Below are positions 9,188-16,033 of a stretch of DNA of 16,033 bases, piece after piece (position 1 is the first letter of the stretch; every line of letters starts with the position of its first letter). Source of the DNA: Paenarthrobacter nitroguajacolicus JCM 14115. Lineage in GTDB: Bacteria; Actinomycetota; Actinomycetes; Actinomycetales; Micrococcaceae. The translations under genes were made by a program, and so were the position numbers. The notes under the pieces are model-generated. The model did no database searches, was not told the origin of the DNA, and saw nothing but the letters and a program-made list of their open reading frames with translations. Location: the NCBI GenBank assembly GCA_001313365.1, contig BBFS01000110.1, forward strand, positions 1-16,033, read 5' to 3'.

Positions 9188-10604
9188 ATGGTCAACGTCG
9201 ACTCAGCCGAAACCAAGACCGAATCTGCCGAAACGACCACCAAGACCCCCCAAGCGGACCCGTATAGCCCTGATTGGAACCGGTGGCCGCTCGGAGATGT
9301 ATATCCGGGCGATCTACGGGCAACACGCGGATGTCGCAGAACTTATTGCGCTCTCGGACGTCAACCAGGGTCGCGTGGACTTCTACCAGGACCTGATCAA
9401 GGAGCTTGGCGGGACTGAGCCGGTGGCTTCCTTCGCCCCCCCTGGCGAGCTAACCAGCTTCATCCAGTCCAATGGCATCGAGCGCGTCATCGTCACGACG
9501 CCCGACTACACCCACGCGGACTACATCGTTGAAGCGCTTGAGGCGGGTGCCGACGTCGTGGTTGAAAAGCCGCTGACGATTGACGTTGACGGCTGCCGCC
9601 GCATCACCGAGGCCGTGGCGAAGACCGGCAAGAACGTGGTGGTGACCTTCAACTACCGCTACTCGCCGCGCAACACCGCGCTCAAGGAAGTCATCCAGAA
9701 CGGCGTGATCGGCAAGGTCACGTCCATCGACTTCAGCTGGGTCCTGGATACCGTGCACGGCGCTGACTACTTCCGCCGCTGGCACCGCGAAAAGAAGAAC
9801 TCCGGCGGCCTGCTCATCCACAAGGCATCGCACCACTTCGACCTGGTCAACTGGTGGATCAACGACGTTCCGGAGCGCGTGTTTGCCTCCGGTGGCCTGC
9901 GCTTCTACGGCGAAAAGAACGCTGCCGAGCGAGGCCTGGGAGACCGTCCGGAGCGCGGCACCGTTGATGGCCTGGGGCACGATCCGTTCCGCTTGGACAT
10001 GCGCGAGGATGAGCGCCTGAAGGCCCTGTATTACGACAACGAAAAGTTTGACGGGTACCTCCGTGACCAGGACGTTTTCACCGAGGGCATCACCATCGAG
10101 GACAACCTCGCCCTCGTGGTGGACTACCAGGGAGGCCCCACGCTTAGCTACTCCCTGAACGCCCACAGCCCGTGGGAAGGCTACCGCGTCACCGTCAACG
10201 GCACCGAAGGCCGGGCCGAACTCGAAGTGGTGGAACGCGCCGCCGTCGAGTCCAGCACCGACAAGAAGACCGTAGTGGACCCGAGCGCCACGCCCATCGA
10301 GGAAGATGACGCAGTGCGCCGGAACGGCGAGCGCCTAGTGGTTCAACGCCACTGGGAAGCAGCCTACGAAGTTCCGATCGTCAACGGCGAAGGTGGTCAC
10401 GGCGGCGGCGACAACCTGCTCCTTTCGGACCTCTTCAATGGCCCGGGCGTTGACCCCCCCTTGGGCCGCCCCCCCTCCGGCTACATCGATGGACTTCGTT
10501 CCGTGTCGGTGGGCATCGCCGGAAACAAGTCCCTGGACTCTGACCTTCCCGTCCGCATCAGTGAGCTTGGCCTCGGCGTCGATCTCAGCCGCGGCCAGGC
10601 CTGA
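9188..10604 (+). CDS. Gfo/Idh/MocA-family NAD(P)-dependent oxidoreductase
   Basis: The N-terminal Rossmann domain reads IALIGTGGRSEMYIRA once the frame is repaired, followed by ALSDVN, VIVTTPDYTHADYIVEAL and the family signature VVVEKPLT. The C-terminal substrate domain has FNYRYSP and KASHHFDLVNWWI, the histidine/aspartate segment that usually supplies catalytic residues. About 468 residues after repair, longer than the 330-390 usual for the family. ATG at 9188 follows AAAGGGGGGG. One extra C in C6 at 9246-9251 breaks the frame before the Rossmann loop; removing it joins KTPKRTRIALIGTGG. C7 runs at 9436, 10454 and 10469 are in frame and probably add prolines (for example DPLGRPSGYIDG). It is first in the operon, 30 bases before the SDR gene. 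It may act on an oxidised or cyclic sugar; the substrate cannot be named. Confidence 0.85.
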
Positions 10605-10634
10605 CCGTTCACTACCCCCAGCAAGGAAAAGACC

Positions 10635-11639
10635 ATGAGCAGGATTTTCGTCACCGGCGGTTCCGGCAGGCTTGGCCGCAGTGTTGTGGCTGGACTCGCG
10701 GAGGCGGGACACAAGGTGATTTCTGTAGACCGGGACGCTATCCCGGCGGAACAACTGCCGGCCGGAGCCGAGCAATACGCGGCAGATCTCTTGGCGCCCG
10801 GGGAGGCGGAGCGGCTGATTCGGGAAACAGCGCCCGACGCCGTCATCCACCTCGCTGCTATTGCCGTGCCTTTCAGTGCGCCTGAGGACGTTATTTTCAG
10901 CACGAACACCCGGCTCGCCTATGCAGTGGTCAGTGCGGCCACCGACGCCGGTGTCCCCAGAATTGTGACGGCAAGCAGCCCCCACCGCCTTGGGCTATGG
11001 TTCACCGGCGGGTTGGCTGCCGCCGTCGTTCCCTTTGAACGAGCAGACACCACCCAAGCCGTGGAATGCATACGCGCTGTCCAAGCTGATCGCCGAGCAG
11101 ACTGTGCAGATGTTCGCTGCCGCTCACGGCAACAAGATCAGATATGCGGCATTCCGCCCGTGCTACGTCATTTCCCCCCCCGAGGAGTGGGAAGGAGCGC
11201 TGACACAGCAAGGGCACACGGTCCGTGAACGGCTCCAGGATCCGGCACTTTCCGCCCCGGCCTTGTTCAACTATGTAGACGCGCGGGATGTGGCCGACTT
11301 CCTGGACGTGCTGCTGGACAAGATGGATGCCATCCCCCAACGGCCAGGTCTTCTTTGTTGGCGCCAAGGATGCCTTGGCTACAGCGCCCCCTTGCGGAAT
11401 TGTTCCCGCGGTTCCTTCCGGGCAGCGGTCCCTTGACCGGGCACCTGACCGGCACCAGCCCGGCGTTCTCCATCGATAAGGCCCGGGAACTCCTCGGCTG
11501 GGAGCCGAAGAGAACCTGGCGCACCGAACTTACGCCGCCATTCGAGGGCGAAGACACAGCAGCAAGCGAACAAGCAGCACTCAATGACGAGATACCCGCC
11601 GGCTTGATTCCGGCGGGAGCAACCAAGGAGACACCATGA
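10635..11639 (+). CDS. NAD-dependent epimerase/dehydratase-family extended SDR
   Basis: The Rossmann motif VTGGSGRLGRSV begins at residue 6, with VDRD closing strand 2 and VIHLAAIA after it. The catalytic serine lies in VTASSP and the YxxxK pair in NAYALSK. The C-terminal part reads FNYVDARDVADFLDVLL and SIDKARELLGWEPKRTW, as in sugar-nucleotide epimerases and uronate dehydrogenases. Repaired length is 332 residues. Three frame breaks each need one C removed: 10979-10983, 11334-11338 and 11387-11391. C8 at 11174-11181 is in frame but adds a proline. ATG at 10635 follows AAGGAAAAG, and the gene overlaps the next by ATGA. In an operon leading to 5-dehydro-4-deoxyglucarate, a uronate or aldose dehydrogenase role is attractive, but an epimerase is equally allowed by the sequence. 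Confidence 0.82.
11595..11617. repeat. Perfect 8-bp hairpin before the dehydratase ribosome site
   Basis: CCCGCCGG (11595-11602) and CCGGCGGG (11610-11617) are exact complements around the 7-base loop CTTGATT. The hairpin lies within the last codons of the SDR gene and ends eight bases before the AAGGAG of the next gene. It could tune translation or RNA stability at this junction. There is no T-tract, so it is unlikely to stop transcription inside the operon. Confidence 0.45.
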
Positions 11640-12544
11640 ACTTCGACGGCGTACTGTTCTTCCCCCCCGTCACTCCCTTCGCCGAAGACGGCACCGTGGA
11701 CGTGGCGCTACTCAAGGAGCACATCACCTCCCGGCTTCCGTTCGGCCCGGGCGGTGTGTTCCCCCGCGTGCGGCACAGGCGAATTCCATGCGCTCTCACT
11801 TGAGGAAGTCCGTACTGTGGTGACTGCCGCCGTTGAGGCCGTTGCGGGAGCCGTGCCTGTAGTTTCCGGTGCCGGTGGACCCTTGGGTCATGCAATTGCC
11901 GCTGCCAAGGTGGCTGAGGAAGCCGGCGCGGACGCCCTCCTGGTGCTCCCGCCGTACTTGGTGACCGGTCCCACCGACGGCGTTGTGGCCTACGTAGAAG
12001 CCATTGCCGCCGCGAGCAGCCTGCCGGTCATTGTGTACCACCGTGGTACGGCCAAGTTCACCGCGGAGTCCATCACCCGCCTCACCGCCAACCCGAAGGT
12101 GGTTGGCTTCAAGGACGGAATCGGCGACGTCGGCCTGGCCCAGGAAATTGTTTCCGCGATCAACGCCAGCGGCCGCACTGACTTTGCCCTCTTCAATGGC
12201 CTGCTGACGGCCGAACTGACCCAGGGTGCTTACCGCGGCCTCGGCATTCCCCCCCTGTACTCCTCGGCCGCATTCGCCATGCTCCGGAAATTGCCAAGCA
12301 TATTACGACGCCTATGTGTCCGGTGACGAGGAGCGCCGCCACGCGCTGCTCGAAGGTTTCTACGCTCCGCTCGTCCGCTTGCGCGACCAGACTCCAGGCT
12401 TTGGCGTCTCCCTGATCAAGGCCGGCCTGCGCCTCGCCGGGCTTCCCGTCGGCCCCGTTCGTCCGCCGCTGGTGGACCCCTCCGAGGAACAACTGCTGGA
12501 GCTCAAGTCCATCCTGGCCAAGCCACGAGCTGGCGGGCAGCTGA
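11636..12544 (+). CDS. 5-dehydro-4-deoxyglucarate dehydratase (DapA/NAL superfamily)
   Basis: The enzyme converts 5-dehydro-4-deoxy-D-glucarate to 2,5-dioxopentanoate (2-oxoglutarate semialdehyde), CO2 and water. It is a TIM barrel with Schiff-base lysine in VVGFKDG (about K159) and the partner tyrosine in VIVYHRGT (about Y134). FDGVLFFPVTPF, ACGTGEFHAL and the long C-terminal helix are typical of KdgD. ATG at 11636 has AAGGAG upstream and overlaps the SDR stop. Breaks: an extra C in 11761-11765 (GGVFPACGTGEF), a missing C at about 12284 and a missing G at about 12298 (AMLPEIAKAYYDAY), and a further shift at about 12522-12524. C7 at 11662 and at 12249 insert a second proline into FFPVTPF and GIPLYSS. 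After the last repair the protein ends ...KHELAGS or ...KGHELAGS at TGA 12542-12544, about 300 residues, the normal family length. Confidence 0.9.
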
Positions 12545-13643
12545 TGCCGGCCCGCATTACGGGCCTCACCACCCGGCTGATCACGGTCCCGCTGCTGCGC
12601 AGCTGGGGTGCCGAGGCGCCCGAGAACCATGTGATCGTCACCGAACTGACCACGGACGACGGCGGCACGGGCCACGGTTTCTCGTGGACACCCACCATTG
12701 GTCCACAGGCGGTCAAAGCCCTCTTGGATTACGACATCGCACCTTTCATCCTGGGCTTGGAAGCCAACCCGGAGATCGTGTGGGACCAGCTCTGGAAGCG
12801 GCTTCATGAGGCCGGCGGGGGTGGCCTCACCACCATTGCCATGGCTGGCGTTGACCTGGCACTTTGGGACGTGAAAGCCCGACAGGCAGGCACGTCCGTC
12901 ACGGGACTTCTTGGTCAACGCCAGGAGTCCGTGGAAGTGTACGGCTCCGGTGTGAATCTCCATTACACCTTGGATCAACTCGTCGAGCAGGCCCGGCGAT
13001 GGGTGGCCGCCGGGCATAACGCCGTGAAGATCAAAGTGGGCAAGCCCGAGCTCCGGGAGGACGCCGAGCGTGTTGCCGCTGTCAGGCAGGTCATCGGACC
13101 GGACCGGCTTCTCATGATCGACGCCAACCAGCGATGGGATCTGGCCCATACGTTCCGTGCCCTGGAGGTTTTGGGGGGGAGTACGGACTGGAATGGCTGG
13201 AAGAACCCATCCGCGCTGACGACCTCTGGGCCTACCGGCGTTTGCGCAAGCAGTCGCCCGTGCCCATCGCACTGGGGGGGAGAACGTCCACACGATCTAC
13301 CGTTTCCGTGACTTCATCGAAGCTGAAGCCGTGGACATCATCCAGCCCAACATCGTCCGCGTAGGAGGCATTACGCCGTTCCGCAGGATTGTTGATCTGG
13401 CCCGAACCAACAGCATCAGGGTGGCGCCGCACCTGCTCCCGGAACTCTCCGGGCAGCTGGCGCTCACTCTGGCTGAAGCCGTCAGCGTGGAAGACGTGGA
13501 AGACGCCTCCTTCGGGCAGCTAGGCATCCTGGACGGGCCGTCCCCCCCGGTACGCATCCGCAACAGCCGGCTCACGTCTCAGGCCGTCCCGGGCTTGGCT
13601 TCGAATTCAGCGGCCGGCCGGCACAGCTGCCCGCCCCCCCTGA
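12544..13643 (+). CDS. Enolase-superfamily (mandelate racemase group) sugar-acid dehydratase
   Basis: Probable aldonate/aldarate dehydratase, 363 residues after repair. The capping domain (1-120) precedes a modified TIM barrel with KIK at 162-164, metal ligands D193 (MIDAN), E219 (WLEEP) and E245 (ALGEN), and H295 in VAPHLLPELS. Where most family members have Asp before the GG turn (QPD..RVGGIT), this protein has Asn268 (QPNIVRVGGIT), so the His-Asp dyad may be altered. Breaks: G7 runs at 13173-13179 and 13274-13280 each carry two extra bases (VLGEYGLEWLEEP and ALGENVHTIY when repaired), a G is missing at about 13597, and the C7 at 13634-13640 carries two extra. C7 at 13542 is in frame. ATG at 12544 overlaps the preceding TGA by one base. 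It should supply the 2-keto-3-deoxy acid for the upstream gene's enzyme. Galactarate, glucarate or an aldonate are all possible substrates. Confidence 0.82.
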
Positions 13644-13675
13644 CAGCTCCGTCCCTGACAGTAAAGGAAACCGCA

Positions 13676-15135
13676 TTGAGTACAGCAACTCTTGACCTGA
13701 CAGCCATCACGGCCGCAGCCACCGAGCTGCAAAGGTGACCGCAGCAGCTTCCGACGCCGAACGCGCCGCTTGGCTGACCGCCGTCGCCGACGCCTGGACT
13801 CCCACGTCACTGAACTGGTGGCGATCGCCGATTCCGAGACGAGCCTGGGCACTGTCCGGCTCACGGGCGAGGTAGCGCGGACCAGTGGCCAGTTGAGGCT
13901 TTTCGCCAACGTGATCACCGAGGCTCGTACCTTGAGGCGGTCATTGACCACGCTGACCCTGCCTCCACCCCGCCCAAGCCCGACCTGCGCCGCATCCTGC
14001 GTCCGATCGGCCCCGTAGCCGTGTTCTCGGCGTCGAACTTCCCGTTCGCTTTCTCCGTGGCCGGTGGCGACACCGCATCCGCGCTGGCAGTGGGCTGCCC
14101 GGTGATCGTCAAAGCGCACTCGGGGGGGCACCTCCGCCTCTCCGAGCGCACCGCCGAGATTGTCGGCGAAGCCCTGGCCAAGGCCGGAGCGCCGGAAGGG
14201 ATCTTCGCCCTGGTCAGCGGCCGCGAGGCAGGCACAGCCCTGGTTCAGGATCCCGCCATCAAAGCTGTCGGGTTCACCGGCTCCATCCCTGGCGGACGCG
14301 CATTGTTCGATCTCGCCGCGTCAAGGCCGGAGCCGATCCCGTTCTATGGCGAGCTCGGCAGCCTCAACCCCGTGGTCATCACGGCGGACGCACTCGCGGA
14401 ACGCGGACAGCAGCTCGCCGCCGGGTTGGCCGGTTCGTTCACCATGGGTGCCGGCCAGTTCTGCACCAAGCCGGGGCTCGTGTTCATCCCGGCTGGTACG
14501 GACTTCGCCTCGCACCTGGCAGAGGCCAGCAAGGACAAGCCCACCGCTGCCATGCTCACGGAGCGCATCGCCGAGCCTACCCGGATGGGCTGCGGAGCGT
14601 CGCAGACCAGCCGGGTGTCGCCGTCGTCAGTGGCACTGTGCAGCAGAACAGCCTGGCCGACGGTGCCGCACCCGTGGTGTTCTCCACCAGTGCAGCCAAC
14701 GTCCTGGAACGCCCCCCCGAGGAGTTGTTGGAGGAGTGCTTCGGCCCCACCACGCTGCTCATCGAGTACGCCAACCAGGAGGAACTGTCCGCGGCCCTGG
14801 CGAAGGTCCCGGGCAGCCTTACCGGTACCGTGCACGCACAGCCTGCCGAGGACGTTTCCGCGCTTGTAGAGCAACTCAGCGGTCTCGCCGGCAGGGTCCT
14901 CTTCGACGGCTGGCCCACAGGTGTTGCCGTGAATTGGGCGCAGCAGCATGGTGGCCCATACCCGGCCACGACGTCCTTGTTCACCTCGGTGGGCGCCACT
15001 GCGGTGCGCCGCTTCCAGCGTCCGGTGGCCTATCAGGACGCCCCCCCGAGTCTGTCCTGCACCCGGCCTTGCACGACGCCAACCCGTTGGGGGATCCCCC
15101 CCCGCCGCGTGGACGGCGTGCTAAAGCTCAGCTAA
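13676..15135 (+). CDS. 2-oxoglutarate-semialdehyde dehydrogenase (NAD(P)+ aldehyde dehydrogenase family)
   Basis: Oxidises 2,5-dioxopentanoate to 2-oxoglutarate, the last step of the pathway. The ALDH fold shows FSASNFPFAFSVAGGDTASALA, PVIVKAHSGHLRLS, VGFTGSIPGGRALFDLAA, the general-base glutamate in FYGELGSLNPV and the catalytic cysteine in GAGQFCTKPGLV. This is the KGSADH-like branch, 483 residues after repair. The start is TTG at 13676, with AAAGGAAA upstream and the conserved N-terminus STATLDLTAI. A single base is missing near 13729, 13793, 13922 and 14575. Extra bases lie at 15041-15047 (two) and 15089-15093 (one). Runs at 14122, 14712 and 15096 are in frame and add a Gly or Pro (as in LERPEELLEECFGP). 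With these repairs the length is an exact multiple of three and the ending reads NPLGIPRRVDGVLKLS. It is the last operon gene. Confidence 0.92.
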
Positions 15136-15152
15136 CGCCCCCCCCAAAGCGC

Positions 15153-15220
15153 ACCCAACTAAGTCGCAGTTAAGCGCGTTCTGAGCACTCAAAACGGCAT
15201 TAACTGCGACCTACTTGGGT
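15153..15220. repeat. Intergenic inverted repeat (REP-like palindrome)
   Basis: Arms at 15153-15173 and 15200-15220 are reverse complements over 21 positions with two mismatches, around a 26-base loop. The shared core is GTCGCAGTTAA. It lies 17 bases after the aldehyde dehydrogenase stop. The look is that of a dispersed palindromic element; only one copy is in this window, so dispersal is inference from general familiarity with Arthrobacter intergenic sequence. Confidence 0.5.
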
Positions 15221-15228
15221 AGGCACAC

Positions 15229-15271
15229 AAAAGGGGGCGGGGGGGTCACCATTGCGGCGACCCGCCCCTTT
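15229..15271. terminator. GC-rich hairpin between convergent genes
   Basis: Left arm AAAAGGGGGC plus G7 and TC (15229-15247) pairs with GACCCGCCCCTTT (15259-15271). Trimmed to AAAGGGGCGGGTC the stem would be perfect for 13 bp, with an A-tract on the left for the minus-strand gene and TTT on the right for the plus-strand gene. As written, extra Gs bulge out of the left arm, which suggests the same G-run errors seen in the genes. It probably ends the operon and the convergent peptidase gene. Confidence 0.65.
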
Positions 15272-15288
15272 CGTGGTGGGTGCAGGTG

Positions 15289-16033
15289 CTAGGGGGGGCG
15301 CAGCGTCAGCGGACGACGGCGGCCGTCAACTTCGGTGGTCGGCCAACGGTGGTCAGTGGTCAGGACACGCAGGCCGGAATCCGTGAGCAGCACCGTGTCC
15401 TCGATCTTCACGCCGGGCCCCCGACGGGTTCCACGTGAAGGGCTGGTTGAGCACCACGGTGTCCGTGACGTCAGCGGTGACCCGGGGGGGATCGCGGCCC
15501 GCGTAACCGGCCGGCCCGCCCTGGTGGTGAAGCGTCCACTGGTCATCGCCGAAACCGTGCCGCGCATAGGACTGCTTAATCTCGGCGAAGATCTCGTTGA
15601 GGCGGGCCCCGGGCACCGTGGCCCGGAAGATGTCGGCCTCAACAGCGGCGATGCGTGCCTCGGCGTCGAGCTCCCGGGGGGGAGTGCCGGCGTCGAACGC
15701 TACCCAACGGGTGACGTTGGCAACCAAGCCGTTCCGGCGCGCGCACACCACGGCCATGGCGCGGCGTCCGAGGGGGGGGAATGCGTGGCAAGCGGGTGCC
15801 GGAAGTCGCTCCGGGACGCACCATTGCAAAGTAGGACAAGCGGCTCGGCGCCCACCGCCACAATCCGCGCTGCCAGCTCCGAGACGAGCTGGAATTCCGT
15901 GGTTTCCGGGGGGGTCGCCGCCGTGAGGACGTCCGTCATGGCTGCGGCTGCGTCGGCGGAAAGTGAGGCGTACCGGGCTGCCTCGGCAGGCAGTAGTTGC
16001 TGGCGGGCCGCCCGCAGCTCCGTGGCGACGGCC
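15289..16033 (-). CDS. M24-family metallopeptidase (Xaa-Pro dipeptidase-like), N-terminus outside window
   Basis: The pita-bread M24 fold is suggested by CNGASRSDFRHPLATHSPLGRRAM, VARNGLVANVTRWVAFD-like text (seen as ARRNGLVANVTRWVAFD), LHHQGGPAGYAGRD with the metal-site histidine, NQPFTWNPSGPGVKIEDTVLLT with a metal glutamate, and the C-terminal LTTDHRWPTTEV. The frame is open to the window edge, so at least the first third is missing. Two breaks need repair: C5 at 15418-15422 has one extra base (SGPGVKIED), and G8 at 15772-15779 has two extra (HSPLGRRAM). G7 runs at 15292, 15484, 15676 and 15908 are in frame and probably each add a proline (for example GRDPRVT, GTPRELD, ATPETTEF). TAG is at 15289-15291. 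It is convergent with the operon and functionally unrelated. A peptidase role is family inference; some members of this group have other roles. Confidence 0.72.

Noticed and set aside
9450..10166. Minus-strand open frame opposite the Gfo/Idh gene
   Set aside because: It is Val/Asp/Gly-rich text typical of a codon shadow, and the plus strand has clear family motifs.
12193..13293. 366-residue minus-strand open frame opposite the dehydratase genes
   Set aside because: It is opposite two clearly recognisable enzymes and has no family resemblance of its own.

Overview
The window is high-GC actinobacterial DNA. Codon use, an actinobacterial-style lactate oxidase, TrkH/TrkA and AcuC proteins and the intergenic palindromes all suggest Micrococcaceae, most likely Arthrobacter or Paenarthrobacter. 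The genus comes from remembered protein resemblance, not from a search. All genes look chromosomal. I see no tRNA, rRNA, IS element, phage gene or CRISPR array, and no gene-free stretch over about 210 bases.

Layout. (1) 71-2194, minus strand: a two-gene potassium uptake unit, trkH then trkA, overlapping by 8 bases. (2) 2296-3535, plus: an AcuC-type histone deacetylase-fold protein, divergent from trkH. (3) 3594-4146, plus: a cysteine-free ArsR-type regulator with a long C-terminal tail. (4) 4354-5698, plus: NADP-type glutamate dehydrogenase (gdhA), preceded by a CRP/GlxR-like site and followed by a hairpin. (5) 5779-7922: FMN-dependent lactate/2-hydroxyacid dehydrogenase (minus) divergent from a GntR/FadR-family regulator (plus), with three TGGT-N3-ACCA operators between them. 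(6) 7964-9002, minus: a LacI-family repressor, convergent with the GntR gene and separated from it only by a perfect hairpin that contains both stop codons. (7) 9188-15135, plus: five tightly spaced catabolic genes preceded by a LacI-type operator: Gfo/Idh/MocA oxidoreductase, extended SDR, 5-dehydro-4-deoxyglucarate dehydratase, enolase-superfamily sugar-acid dehydratase and 2-oxoglutarate-semialdehyde dehydrogenase. (8) 15289 to the window end, minus: an M24-type peptidase, open at the edge.

How the genes fit together. The last three enzymes of the large operon form the non-phosphorylative sugar-acid route: dehydration to a 2-keto-3-deoxy acid, dehydration with decarboxylation to 2-oxoglutarate semialdehyde, then oxidation to 2-oxoglutarate. 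The two NAD(P)-type enzymes at the front probably prepare the substrate, perhaps a uronate or another oxidised sugar, but the sequence does not name it. The neighbouring LacI protein is the natural local repressor. The lactate pair is a self-contained unit, and gdhA links 2-oxoglutarate to glutamate.

Sequence quality dominates this window. Every recognisable gene is broken by small indels or carries extra codons at G/C runs. Errors are at G or C runs or G/C doublets in all but one case. When each gene is repaired using its conserved protein, the eleven complete genes with unambiguous ends return to an exact multiple of three (the twelfth, the 5-dehydro-4-deoxyglucarate dehydratase gene, has an ambiguous 3' end). 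I therefore annotate them as intact genes with base-calling or assembly errors, not pseudogenes. CDS coordinates span the whole reconstructed gene.
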